This document shows, piece by piece, positions 41,298 to 49,843 of a DNA stretch of 64,000 bases. Below the pieces are notes generated by a model. The model did not search any database, was not told where the DNA came from, and saw nothing but the letters and a program-made list of their open reading frames with translations. This DNA is from Streptomyces sp. CB01201 (GTDB taxonomy: Bacteria > Actinomycetota > Actinomycetes > Streptomycetales > Streptomycetaceae): assembly GCF_002803085.1 (NCBI RefSeq), contig NZ_NNBJ01000020.1, positions 62,001 through 126,000 on the forward strand, read 5' to 3'. Numbering within the stretch: position 1 is the first letter of the stretch; every line of letters starts with the position of its first letter. The position numbers and the translations under genes were made by a program.

Positions 41298-42734
41298 CTA
41301 GAAGGGATGGCCGGCGGTCTCGCGGCGCACGGTGGTCCAGCGCAGCTCGGTGAAGGCGTCCAGGTTGGCGGAGCCGCCGAAGCGGGCGCCGGTGCCGGAG
41401 GCGGCGATCCCGCCGAAGGGGGCCACGGCCTCGTCGTTGACCGTCTGGTCGTTGATGTGGGCGATCCCGGTGGGGATGCGGTCCGCGAGTTCCAGGCCGA
41501 GCGCGGTGTCCCGGGTGACGATGCCGAGCGAGAGCCCGTAGGGGCCGCTCGCCGCCAGGGTCGCGGCCTCGTCCAGGGTGGCGAAGGACCGCACCGGCGC
41601 GACCGGCCCGAAGACCTCCTCCGCGTAGGCGGGGGTGTGGTCGTCCACGTCGGCGAGGACGGTCGGGCGGAAGAAGAGGTCGCGGTGGCCGCCGCCGGCC
41701 GCGAGCCGGGCGCCGCGCGCGATGCTGGACTCCACCAGCCCCTGGATCTTGCCTAGTTGGCCCCGGTCGATGACGGGTCCGAGATGGACCCGCTCGCGGT
41801 GGGGGTCGCCGACGGTCAGCGCCTCGGCCTTGGCCGCGAGCCGCTCGATGTACTCCTCGTACAAGGAGGCGTGCACGAGGTGGCGGCCGGTGGTCATGCA
41901 GATCTGGCCCTGGTGGAAGAACGAGCCCCAGGTGGCCTGGGCGACGGCGCCCTCGATGTCGGCGTCCGCGAGGACGACGAGTGCCGAGTTCCCGCCCAAC
42001 TCCAGGTGCGCCCGCTTGAGTTGGCGTCCGGCCGCCTCGCCCACCCGGCGGCCCGCGGCGGTCGACCCGGTGAAGGAGATGACGGGGATCCGGGGCTCGG
42101 CGACGAGGGCCTGTCCGGTCTCGGCACCGCCGGGCAGAAGGTGCAGCAGCCCTTCGGGCAGACCCGCCTCGGCGAACACGGCCCCGAGCGCGAGGCCGCC
42201 GCAGACCGCGGTGCGCGGGTCGGGCTTGAGCAGCACCGCGTTGCCCAGCGCGAGCGCGGGGGCCACCGAGCGGATGGACAGGATGAGCGGAGCGTTGAAC
42301 GGGGCGATCACCGCGGTCACACCGACCGGGACGCGGCGGGTGTAGGAGAGCCGGGGCTGCTCGCTCGGAAGTATCTCGCCGAGCGGGCGGGAGGCCAGGG
42401 CGGCCGCCTCGTAGCACTCCTGGGCGGCGACGTGCAGCTCGAAGTCGGCCTTGCCGGGGATCGAGCCGGACTCGCGCACCAGCCATTCCCGCAGTTCGTC
42501 GGCGTGGCGGCTGAAGAGGTCGCCCGCCCTGCGCAGGACGGCCGCACGCGTGAGGTGCGGGGTGCGCGCCCAACCCGGCTGGGCCGCGGCGGCGATCGCG
42601 GCGGCCGTTTCCACGTCCTCGCCGGCGGCGAGGGTGACGGCGCCGAGCGATGCGCCGGTGGCGGGCTCGACGACCTCGTACTCACCCCCGGCGAGCGGTG
42701 CGGGCTGCCATGTCTTGGGGTCGAGCAGGGCCAT
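41298..42734 (-). CDS. Aldehyde dehydrogenase (benzaldehyde/vanillin type)
   Basis: A 478-residue NAD(P)-dependent aldehyde dehydrogenase. It has VIAPFNAPLILSIRSVAPALALGNAV, the NAD-binding SFTGSTAAGRRVG, general base Glu in HLELGGNSALVV and nucleophilic Cys in HQGQICMTTGR. EEVFGPVAPV and the C-terminal PFGGIAASGTGARFG follow. The pattern with GQICMT is typical of benzaldehyde or vanillin dehydrogenases. Together with the adjacent thiolase this points to aromatic or acyl-CoA breakdown. Confidence 0.9.
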   Translation of the reverse strand: MALLDPKTWQPAPLAGGEYEVVEPATGASLGAVTLAAGEDVETAAAIAAAAQPGWARTPHLTRAAVLRRAGDLFSRHADELREWLVRESGSIPGKADFELHVAAQECYEAAALASRPLGEILPSEQPRLSYTRRVPVGVTAVIAPFNAPLILSIRSVAPALALGNAVLLKPDPRTAVCGGLALGAVFAEAGLPEGLLHLLPGGAETGQALVAEPRIPVISFTGSTAAGRRVGEAAGRQLKRAHLELGGNSALVVLADADIEGAVAQATWGSFFHQGQICMTTGRHLVHASLYEEYIERLAAKAEALTVGDPHRERVHLGPVIDRGQLGKIQGLVESSIARGARLAAGGGHRDLFFRPTVLADVDDHTPAYAEEVFGPVAPVRSFATLDEAATLAASGPYGLSLGIVTRDTALGLELADRIPTGIAHINDQTVNDEAVAPFGGIAASGTGARFGGSANLDAFTELRWTTVRRETAGHPF

Positions 42735-42836
42735 GAAGGCGCTCCAGTCACTTTCGCATCGGAGGGGCGAAGTCCCTTACGGGGCACGCTGGTTGACGGT
42801 ACCGCCCGTCGGCGGCACCGCCGGAGTCCGGGTCGG

Positions 42837-44018
42837 TCAGCGTTCCAGTACGAGGGCGAGGCCCTGGCCCACCCCGATGCACAGGGCCGCGAGGCCCGTG
42901 CCCGAGCCGGCCGCGGCGAGCTGATGGGCCACGGCTCCGGCGAGGCGGGCACCCGAGGCGCCGAGCGGATGGCCGATCGCGATGGCGCCGCCGCGCGGGT
43001 TGACCACGGCGGGGTCGAGGCCGGGCCATTCGGCGAGGCAGCCGAGCGACTGGGCGGCGAACGCCTCGTTCAGCTCGAAGGTGGTGAGGTCACCGAAGTC
43101 CTTGCCGGCCCTGGCGAGCGCCTTGCGGACCGCCTCGACCGGCCCGAGCCCGAAGAGCTGGGGCTCGATGCCGGTCACGGCGGAGCTCCGGATGCGGGCG
43201 AGCGGTTCGCGGCCGGTGGCACGCAGGCCGTCCTCGTCGACGAGCAGCAGGGCGGCGGCGCCGTCGTTGAGCGGCGAGGCGTTGCCCGCGGTCACCGAAC
43301 CGTCCGTGCGGAAGGCCGGCTTGAGCCGGGCGAGCGCTTCCGGGGAGGACTCGCGGATGCACTCGTCGCGGGCGAGCTCGACCCCGGCGTACGGGACGAC
43401 CTCGCCGTCGTACAGGCCCTTGGCCCAGGCCTCGGCGGCCTTGCGGTGGCTCTCCAGGGCGAAGGCGTCCTGCTGTTCGCGGGTGATGCCGTGCCGGTCG
43501 GCGATGAGTTCGGCGCCCTCGCCGAGCGCGACGGTCCACTCGGCGGGCAGCTTCGGGTTGGTCATGCGCCAGCCGAGGGTGGTGGAGAACATCTGCTGGT
43601 GCCCGGCGGGAAAGGCGCGTTCGGGCTTCTGGACGACCCAGGGGGCGCGGGACATCGACTCGACGCCGCCCGCGACGGCGATGGAGGCGTCACCGACCGC
43701 GATGGCGCGGGCCGCCTGGATGACGGCTTCGAGGCCCGAGCCGCACAGCCGGTTGACGGTGACGCCGGGCACCGAGACCGGCAGCCCCGCGAGCAGCACG
43801 GCCATCCGGGCCACGTCGCGGTTGTCCTCCCCCGCTCCGTTGGCGTCGCCGAAGTACACGTCGTCGATGCGGGCCGGGTCGAGCTCGGGGCTGCGGTCCA
43901 CCAGGGACCTGACCACATGGGCGGCGAGGTCGTCGGGCCGCACCGCGGCGAGGGCGCCGCCGAACTTGCCGATCGGGGTGCGGACGGCGTCGACGATGTA
44001 CACGTCGCGGATGCTCAT
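42837..44018 (-). CDS. Acetyl-CoA acyltransferase (thiolase)
   Basis: A 393-residue thiolase with the acyl-accepting Cys in NRLCGSGLEAV, the active-site His in AIAIGHPLGASGAR and the second Cys in LCIGVGQGLA. NEAFAAQSLG supplies further active-site residues. The start MSIRDVYIVDAVRTPIGKFGG is close to that of 3-oxoadipyl-CoA thiolases (PcaF) as well as general degradative thiolases; I cannot separate these. It is upstream of the aldehyde dehydrogenase in the same direction, 102 bases apart. Confidence 0.93.
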   Translation of the reverse strand: MSIRDVYIVDAVRTPIGKFGGALAAVRPDDLAAHVVRSLVDRSPELDPARIDDVYFGDANGAGEDNRDVARMAVLLAGLPVSVPGVTVNRLCGSGLEAVIQAARAIAVGDASIAVAGGVESMSRAPWVVQKPERAFPAGHQQMFSTTLGWRMTNPKLPAEWTVALGEGAELIADRHGITREQQDAFALESHRKAAEAWAKGLYDGEVVPYAGVELARDECIRESSPEALARLKPAFRTDGSVTAGNASPLNDGAAALLLVDEDGLRATGREPLARIRSSAVTGIEPQLFGLGPVEAVRKALARAGKDFGDLTTFELNEAFAAQSLGCLAEWPGLDPAVVNPRGGAIAIGHPLGASGARLAGAVAHQLAAAGSGTGLAALCIGVGQGLALVLER

Positions 44019-44159
44019 CGGGTCTCTCCCACGGATCTCTTCACCGCTTCGCGGCCACCACGGCAGCCTGTTCGCCCAGTGAAGTGATGTTCATGAATGG
44101 CTGCGCCCGAGTCTCTGCCCCTCGCCGTCCGCTGTCAACGGGCCCCGGCCGGAACCCGG

Positions 44160-44459
44160 TCAGCCGCCGGGGCGGGCCGGTACGTCCCTGACCACCGCGG
44201 TCAGACCGATGTCGAGTTCGGACCCGTCGACCAGCAGCGCCTCGACCGCCCGCCCCGCGGAGTCGATCTCGGCCTCGATGCCGTGTCCGGCATAGCGGGG
44301 GTAGCCCGAGACCCCCGTCTCACCGGTGGCCTCGACGACGGCGGACCGTACGGCGCTGTCGGCCACCGAGGCATCGCCCCGGGACTCGACGTGCTCGGGC
44401 ACCAGCAGGATCTCGAAGCGCCGCGGGTGCCGGCTCGCGTACTGCGGTTGATGGCTCAT
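44160..44459 (-). CDS. Small hypothetical protein
   Basis: A 99-residue protein with alternating hydrophobic strands: RRFEILLVPEHVES, EATGETGVSGYPRYAGHGIEAEID and VEALLVDGSELDIGLTAVVRD. It is soluble, without signal peptide or helix-rich parts, and I do not recognise a family. ATG 44459 has GGAG very close upstream; an in-frame start 12 codons earlier is possible. It lies between the thiolase and LacI genes on the same strand with no tight coupling. Confidence 0.6.
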   Translation of the reverse strand: MSHQPQYASRHPRRFEILLVPEHVESRGDASVADSAVRSAVVEATGETGVSGYPRYAGHGIEAEIDSAGRAVEALLVDGSELDIGLTAVVRDVPARPGG

Positions 44460-44514
44460 GCTCCGAACGCTAGACACCCGGCGCCCCTGACGCACCCCGT
44501 CCCACGCGCCGGGC

Positions 44515-45537
44515 TCAGCTGGATTCGCGCGGCAGCGCCCGGGCGCCCATGAGGTCGTGCCGCTCGGGGGCGCCGTCCGGGTCGCGCACCACGCGGTCGA
44601 CCAGTTCGGCCAGGTGGCGGCCGGTCACCATCTCGACGCGCACCGTGCTCAGACGGGGGCGCAGGAGCCTGCCGAGCAGCAGGTCGTCGGCGCCGATCAC
44701 CGCGGCCTCGCCGGGGACATCGATGTCAGCGTCCTGGAGCGCGCGCATCAGGAGCATCGCGTACTCGTCGTTGTAGGCGAACACCGCGTCCAGCCCCAAC
44801 TCGCGCCAACGGGAGGCAAGTTGGGATGCGGACTCTTCCGTGTACGCCATCGTCACCGGCTCGACGAGCGCGTCCGTGCCGTGCGCGGCCTTGCGGGCGC
44901 CGGCCAGGCGCGGCCGGGAGAAGAGTTCGAGACCGGGCTCCTCGGGCATCAGCACGCCGATCCGGCGACGACCCCGCTCAAGCAGGTGGGCGACGGCACT
45001 CTCGCCGACCTCGCGCTGGTCCATCACGAGCGCGTGGGCGCCCTCGACGCGCTGCGGGCCCAGCGTTATGACCGCGCGGGCCCCGGAGCGCTTGAGGAGC
45101 TGGACGCCCTGCGGAGTCAGCTCGATCTCGCCGAGCGAGACCACCGCGACCGGCCGCAGTTCGGCCCATGCGCGGGCCGCCTCGTCGGCGCCCAGCCCGA
45201 GACTCCCGTACTGCACGACGGTGTAGTCGAGCCGGCGCAGCTCCCACTGGAGTTCGTTGAAGAACCGGCTGTAGAGCGGCCCCACCGGGATGTGGGAGGT
45301 CGGCAGCAGCACGATCCGGGTGTGCCCGGCGCGCAGGCTGCGGGCCGCGGCGTGCGGCACATAGCCCAGTTCCTCGGCGGCGGCCCGCACCTTGATCCGG
45401 GTGGGCTCGCTGATCCGCACGGCCGAGGTGTTGTTGAGCACGTAGCTCACGGTCGCCCGGGAGACCCCGGCGAGCCTGGCCACGTCGGCACTGGTCGGGA
45501 CGGGACGGTCGGCAGGCTGCTTGGGTGTCTGGCTCAT
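44515..45537 (-). CDS. LacI-family transcriptional regulator
   Basis: A 340-residue repressor: N-terminal LacI helix-turn-helix (SADVARLAGVSRATVSYVLNN) with hinge helix PHAAARSLRAG, then a periplasmic-binding-protein-like effector domain with VFAYNDEYAMLLMRALQD and VIGADDLLLGRLLRPRLSTV. The ligand is probably a sugar or related metabolite carried by the divergent MFS transporter. ATG 45537 is taken as start; an ATG four codons upstream (45549) is close behind GGAAAG. A palindrome with central CG in the divergent region is its likely operator. Confidence 0.92.
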   Translation of the reverse strand: MSQTPKQPADRPVPTSADVARLAGVSRATVSYVLNNTSAVRISEPTRIKVRAAAEELGYVPHAAARSLRAGHTRIVLLPTSHIPVGPLYSRFFNELQWELRRLDYTVVQYGSLGLGADEAARAWAELRPVAVVSLGEIELTPQGVQLLKRSGARAVITLGPQRVEGAHALVMDQREVGESAVAHLLERGRRRIGVLMPEEPGLELFSRPRLAGARKAAHGTDALVEPVTMAYTEESASQLASRWRELGLDAVFAYNDEYAMLLMRALQDADIDVPGEAAVIGADDLLLGRLLRPRLSTVRVEMVTGRHLAELVDRVVRDPDGAPERHDLMGARALPRESS

Positions 45538-45623
45538 CGCGATCGGCATCTTTCCAGACGCGTCCGGGCCAGGGTCTAGCGGATGGCCTGAATTCGATGC
45601 TACACAGTGCTTACGCGCATCGT

Positions 45624-45635
45624 TGACACGTGTCA
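45624..45635. promoter_or_regulatory. Probable LacI-regulator operator
   Basis: TGACACGTGTCA is a perfect 12-bp palindrome with a central CG, the usual LacI-family operator architecture. It overlaps a TTGACA hexamer and lies 86 bases upstream of the regulator and 161 bases upstream of the MFS gene. Confidence 0.55.
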
Positions 45636-45795
45636 CCACAAGCGTCACCGCCGTCGGTCACAGGCCGTCGTCCCGTCGGCACCGGTGTCACCAGGAGTCC
45701 TCCACCGTCCGGAACCCTCATTCCGCACCGGTCGGGCCCCGAGCCGCGCGCGCTCGTCCCCCTCGTCCGCCTCTTCCCACTCCTCGGAGGGCAGC

Positions 45796-47043
45796 GTGGC
45801 CCTTTCCTCCCCCGGCACCGGCATCCCCCTGGCCGTCACCGACCCGGCTCCCCGTCCCGCACGCGGGCTCCTTCCGCTGCTGCTGCTCGGCAACACCGCC
45901 ATGTACGCCCTCTACATCGGCGTACCCGGGGTGCTGCTGGCGCTCCAGATCGAGCACATCGACGCGGCGCACAAGGTCGCCGACTTCGGTCTCGTCTCCG
46001 GCGTCTCGGCGATCTTCGCGACCGTGTTCAACCCGGTGGCGGGCGCGCTCTCCGACCGTTCGGGGCGCCGTAATCCCTGGATACTCGGCGGCGGCCTGCT
46101 GGCGCTGCCAGTCATGCTGCTGCTCGGCACGGTCCACACGCTGCTGCTCGTGACCATCGTGTGGTGCCTGGGCCAGGCCGTCCTCAACGTCTACCAGGCT
46201 GCGCTCACCTCGGTCGTCCCCGACCGGGTGCCGCTGTCCGCCCGCGGCAAGGCGTCAGCCGCCGTCGGGCTCGGGCTGCCCTTCGGCTCCACCGTCGGCG
46301 CGCTGCTCGGCGCCGCCTTCGCCGACCACTACCGCACCGGCTATCTGGTCTTCGGCGCCCTCATCGCCGTCGCCGCGGTCGTGTTCACGGCCGGGACGCG
46401 CGAGGAGAGACGGCCGGCCAAGGCGCCGCTCCCCTTCGCCCGGCAGCTCTCCGCGTTCACCGGCGCGCTGCGCGACCACGACTTCCGCTGGGCGTTCATC
46501 GGGCGCGCGCTGCTCGTGCTCGGTTACTTCTCGGTGGCCGGATACCAGCTCTACATCCTCCAGGACCACACCCGTCTTCCGGCGGGCCTCTCGCCCGAGC
46601 ACGCGGTGGCGATCCTGACGCCGGTCAACGCCGTCGCCATGGTGGTCTCCACCGTGCTCGGCGGCTGGCTCTCCGACCGCCACGACCGGCGCAAACGGTT
46701 CGTCGGGGCCTCGGCGGCGCTCTCCGCGGCCGCTCTGATCATCCCGGCGGTCTCGCCGAGCTGGCCCGCGATGATCGCGTTCGCGGTCGTCAACGGCCTG
46801 GGTTTCGGCTGCTACATGGCGGTCGACACCGCGCTCGTCACCCTCGTCCTGCCGAAGGCCGAGGACGCGGCCCGGGACATGGGCGTCCTCAACGTCGCCA
46901 ACGCGGGCCCGCAGATCGTCGCCCCGTTCGCGGCCTCCCTGATCGTCTCGGCCAGTGGCGGCTACACCGCGCTCTTCCTGGCCGGAGCGGCGCTGTCGGT
47001 CCTGGGCGCGCTGGCCGTGCGCCCGATCAGGTCCGTGCGCTGA
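45796..47043 (+). CDS. MFS transporter beside LacI regulator
   Basis: A 415-residue major facilitator with about 12 helices. It has NTAMYALYIGVPGVLLALQIEHI, motif A AGALSDRSGRRNPWI, the second-half repeat LGGWLSDRHDRRKRF and a C-terminal LFLAGAALSVLGALA. A charged central loop separates the halves. GTG 45796 is chosen because CGGAGG lies just upstream; the open frame before it is low-complexity. Its position opposite a LacI repressor and before a hydrolase suggests uptake of a sugar-like or esterified compound. Confidence 0.9.
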   Translation: MALSSPGTGIPLAVTDPAPRPARGLLPLLLLGNTAMYALYIGVPGVLLALQIEHIDAAHKVADFGLVSGVSAIFATVFNPVAGALSDRSGRRNPWILGGGLLALPVMLLLGTVHTLLLVTIVWCLGQAVLNVYQAALTSVVPDRVPLSARGKASAAVGLGLPFGSTVGALLGAAFADHYRTGYLVFGALIAVAAVVFTAGTREERRPAKAPLPFARQLSAFTGALRDHDFRWAFIGRALLVLGYFSVAGYQLYILQDHTRLPAGLSPEHAVAILTPVNAVAMVVSTVLGGWLSDRHDRRKRFVGASAALSAAALIIPAVSPSWPAMIAFAVVNGLGFGCYMAVDTALVTLVLPKAEDAARDMGVLNVANAGPQIVAPFAASLIVSASGGYTALFLAGAALSVLGALAVRPIRSVR

Positions 47044-47048
47044 CAGAC

Positions 47049-47160
47049 GTACGGGCCCGGGGCCCGCGCGTGCCTGACACACGCGCCGGTCCGGGGTCCG
47101 TATCCGTACGGTTCCGGGGCGGGCCCGCACCTGACCGCGCCGCCCGCCCCGGGCCCGTAC
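47049..47160. repeat. 15-bp perfect inverted repeat framing an intergenic region
   Basis: GTACGGGCCCGGGGC (47049-47063) and GCCCCGGGCCCGTAC (47146-47160) are exact complements 82 bases apart, between the MFS and hydrolase genes. The enclosed DNA is GC-rich with no ORF. It could fold into a long cruciform or RNA stem, or be the relic of a small mobile element. Confidence 0.65.
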
Positions 47161-47202
47161 ACCCTCCGATCGACCGCACCACCCGTACCGAAAGGCAATA
47201 TC

Positions 47203-47898
47203 GTGCAACTCAACACGCGCACCTGGGGAGAGGGCGACCGTGTCGCGCTCCTGATCCACGGGATCATGGCCGACCACCGCACCTGGCGGAAGGTGGGCCC
47301 GGCGCTCGCCGACCGGGGCTATCGCGTCATCGCGGTGGACCTGCGCGGCCACGGCGCGAGCGGGCGCGGCGAGTACCGCCCCGAACTCTTCGCGGACGAT
47401 CTCGTCGAAACGCTGCCCGCCGGGGCCGAGTTGGCGATCGGCCACTCGCTCGGCGCGCTCTCCCTCTCGCTCGCCGTCGAGCGGCTGCGGCCGGCCCGCG
47501 CGGTGTACTCGGATCCGGCCTGGAACGTCAACTCCCCCCAGGAGAGCGTGAGTCCGGAACTCTTCGCCCAGTTCAAGGGGGCGACCCGGGAGATGGTCGC
47601 CGGGCTCAACCCGCGCTGGGAGCAGGAGGACATCGACATCGAGCTGGCGACTCTGGGGCTCTGGGACGAGAACACCGCCCTCGGCCTGGCCGCGATGTTC
47701 GGCTCGGACCTGGTCCCCGCGAAGGCCGTCGTCCCCTCGCTCGTCCAGCTCGCCGAGGCGAGCTTCCTCTACGACGCGGCGGAGGCGGCCCGCCTCGAAG
47801 CGCGTGGCTTCGAGGTCCGTACCGTCAAGGGCGCGGGGCACACGATCCACCGCGACGACTTCGACGGTTTCATGGCTTCGCTCGACGGCTGGATCTGA
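47203..47898 (+). CDS. Alpha/beta hydrolase
   Basis: A 231-residue alpha/beta-fold hydrolase. It shows oxyanion HGIMADHRTW, VIAVDLRGHGASGRG, the nucleophile elbow IGHSLGALS (Ser) and the catalytic His in VKGAGHTIHRDDF. The Asp of the triad is probably in the VPAKAV to LYDAAEA stretch but is not clear. GTG 47203 follows AAAGGC. Together with the LacI regulator and the MFS gene it may hydrolyse an imported ester or amide. Confidence 0.9.
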   Translation: MQLNTRTWGEGDRVALLIHGIMADHRTWRKVGPALADRGYRVIAVDLRGHGASGRGEYRPELFADDLVETLPAGAELAIGHSLGALSLSLAVERLRPARAVYSDPAWNVNSPQESVSPELFAQFKGATREMVAGLNPRWEQEDIDIELATLGLWDENTALGLAAMFGSDLVPAKAVVPSLVQLAEASFLYDAAEAARLEARGFEVRTVKGAGHTIHRDDFDGFMASLDGWI

Positions 47899-47905
47899 CG
47901 TCGCC

Positions 47906-47934
47906 GGGCGGCCGGACCCCCGTCCCGGCCGCCC
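47906..47934. terminator. Convergent-gene terminator
   Basis: GGGCGGCCGG (47906-47915) pairs with CCGGCCGCCC (47925-47934), a 10-bp stem placed 7 bases after the hydrolase stop and facing the convergent isochorismatase gene end. Confidence 0.7.
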
Positions 47935-47946
47935 CGACGTCCCCGC

Positions 47947-48615
47947 TCAGGCCGGGAGCGCGTCCACCGTGGGCACGACGACCCCGAACAGGTCGGTGAT
48001 CGCGGTGAGCGCGGCGGTCTGGAGGTCGTTCGCCCGAAGGTCCCTGCCGTCGGGCGCGGTGAGGGAGCGGGTCGCCGTGGTCTCGGCGACGACCGTGGGC
48101 CGGTAACCGAGGTTGAAGGCGCCCTGCGCGGTGTAGTTGACGCACATGTGGGTCATGAACCCGGCGATGACCAGGTCCTTGCCGCTGCCCGGGGCCGCGC
48201 CGAGCTGGGTCAGGGTCTTCTCCAGGTCGGTCAGGTGGAAGGAGTTGGGGAACTGCTTGACCACGACGGGCTCCCCGTCCTTCGGGGCCACTTCGTCGCT
48301 GATGGCTCCGATGTGGGCGCGGATGTCGTACGGTCCGCCCTCACCGCCGTCGTTGATGATGTGCACGACCGGGGCGCCTTCGGCGCGGGCCCGCTCCAGC
48401 AGGCGCGCCCCGGCCGCGAGGGCTTCCTCGGCGCCCTCCAGGGCCATCACGCCGGTGCGGTAGGTGTTCTGGTAGTCGACCAGGATCAGGATCGAGTCGC
48501 CGAGCCGCGGCGGCCGGCTGTCCAGGCCGACCACCTCGCGCAGGGGCGCGGAAGGCTGGTGGGTGAGGGACTGGCGGTCGAAGGACTGCGGGGTGGCGTT
48601 CTCTTCGGTGCTCAT
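47947..48615 (-). CDS. Isochorismatase-family hydrolase
   Basis: A 222-residue cysteine hydrolase of the isochorismatase fold. Catalytic Asp is in ILILVDYQNTY, Lys in VVVKQFPNSFH and Cys in GFMTHMCVNYTAQGA. Substrates in this family range from isochorismate to nicotinamide and N-carbamoyl compounds; no isochorismate synthase is nearby, so a siderophore role is not supported. ATG 48615 has GAGAGG upstream. The GlxA-type regulator gene lies upstream on the same strand and probably controls it. Confidence 0.9.
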   Translation of the reverse strand: MSTEENATPQSFDRQSLTHQPSAPLREVVGLDSRPPRLGDSILILVDYQNTYRTGVMALEGAEEALAAGARLLERARAEGAPVVHIINDGGEGGPYDIRAHIGAISDEVAPKDGEPVVVKQFPNSFHLTDLEKTLTQLGAAPGSGKDLVIAGFMTHMCVNYTAQGAFNLGYRPTVVAETTATRSLTAPDGRDLRANDLQTAALTAITDLFGVVVPTVDALPA

Positions 48616-48675
48616 CTCGGGCCTCTCATAACGTAATTGACGGAGCGTCATGGATCGGATGGGGTCATGGTTGCG

Positions 48676-48713
48676 GGCATGGCGAAGCCGTCGCGGCATG
48701 GCGAAGCCGTCGG
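48676..48713 (-). repeat. 19-bp tandem repeat upstream of isochorismatase gene
   Basis: GGCATGGCGAAGCCGTCGC and GGCATGGCGAAGCCGTCGG lie head to tail, 18 of 19 bases identical, 61-98 bases upstream of the isochorismatase start. Paired direct repeats of this length are typical AraC-family binding sites, and an AraC-type gene ends 28 bases away. Confidence 0.6.
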
Positions 48714-48740
48714 GATCGCGCTCGGGACAAGGTGCAGAGG

Positions 48741-49733
48741 TCAGGCGGGCTGGGTGCGGAAGCGCCGGCGGTAGGCAGCCGGGGTGGTCGCGAGCTGACG
48801 TCTGACCGCGCGGTGCAGGGTCTCCACCGAGCCGAGACCGGACGTATGCGCGACCTCGTCGAGCGGGCAGTCGGTGGTCTCCAGCAGGCGCCGGGCCGAC
48901 TCGACCCGGGCGGCCTCGACGTAGGAGGCGGGGCTCGCGCCGGTCTCCTGTTTGAAGACCCGGGCGAAGTGCCGCTCGCTCAGACACATGCGGGCCGCGA
49001 GGGCCTGGGCCGACAGGTCCTCGTCGAGGTGGTCGGCGATCCACAGGCGCAGCTCGTCGATGTCGCGCCGGGAGGTGGCGGGCCGGCTGAGCGGCACGGA
49101 GAACTGGCTCTGGCCGCCCTGCCGTCTGAGGTACATCACCAGCTGCCGGGCCACCGCGAGGGCGACCTCCTCGCCCTGGTCCTCGGCGACCAGGGCGAGC
49201 GACAGGTCCAGGCAGGCGCTGATCCCTGCGCCGGTCCACAGCCGCCCCCGGTCGGTGCGGACGAAGATGGGGTCCGGGTCGACGGTGACGGCGGGGTGGT
49301 CGGCGGCGAGCTGGGCGGCCGTCAGCCAGTGGGTGGTCACCGTCCTGCCGTCGAGGAGCCCGGCCGCAGCGAGGACATGGGCGCCCACGCACACCGACGC
49401 CACCCGGTGGGCGTACCGTGCGGTGTCCCTCACCCAGGACACGACGTCCGGGTCGATGCGGGCGACGGGCCCCGCGTCGGTGAGGTCGACCGCGCCGGGC
49501 ACGAGCAGGGTGTCCACGCCTCGGCCGACCTCCGCGAACGACAGGTCGGCGATCAGCCGCACGCCCGCCGACGTGCGCACCTCGCCGGCGGCGGGGCCGG
49601 CAAGGCACACCTGGTACCCGGCGCGGCCGCCGGTCTCACGGTTGGCCAGGGCGAAGACCTCGGCCGGTCCGGTGACATCCAGGAGGTCGACATCGGGGAA
49701 GACCGCGATGACGACCCGGTGCGAAGTGGGCAT
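48741..49733 (-). CDS. GlxA-family AraC-type transcriptional regulator
   Basis: A 330-residue regulator: N-terminal DJ-1/PfpI amidotransferase-like domain (VIAVFPDVDLLDVTGPAEVFALA; Cys elbow in RVASVCVGAHVLAAAG) and a C-terminal AraC DNA-binding domain. The latter has two helix-turn-helices (LSAQALAARMCLSERHFARVFKQETG and LDEVAHTSGLGSVETLHRAVRRQL). Such proteins activate neighbouring catabolic hydrolase genes; the isochorismatase gene follows on the same strand. Confidence 0.92.
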   Translation of the reverse strand: MPTSHRVVIAVFPDVDLLDVTGPAEVFALANRETGGRAGYQVCLAGPAAGEVRTSAGVRLIADLSFAEVGRGVDTLLVPGAVDLTDAGPVARIDPDVVSWVRDTARYAHRVASVCVGAHVLAAAGLLDGRTVTTHWLTAAQLAADHPAVTVDPDPIFVRTDRGRLWTGAGISACLDLSLALVAEDQGEEVALAVARQLVMYLRRQGGQSQFSVPLSRPATSRRDIDELRLWIADHLDEDLSAQALAARMCLSERHFARVFKQETGASPASYVEAARVESARRLLETTDCPLDEVAHTSGLGSVETLHRAVRRQLATTPAAYRRRFRTQPA

Positions 49734-49843
49734 GCACCCATCCTCGGCGCCCGCCCCGGTGGCCGCAATGACGATTCCCTGTCACATCCGGACACCGGCC
49801 CGATCCGGCTCGTCCGGGCCACGGCGCCGGGCCCCGCCCGGGC

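Noticed and set aside
40292..44018. AEC transporter, aldehyde dehydrogenase and thiolase as part of the exopolysaccharide locus
   Set aside because: They are on the opposite strand and their families fit catabolism; nothing links them to polymer synthesis.
47947..49608. Isochorismatase frame extended upstream into the AraC gene region
   Set aside because: The extension is Arg/Pro-rich antisense-like sequence overlapping a real regulator gene; the start at 48615 has a ribosome site and fits the family.
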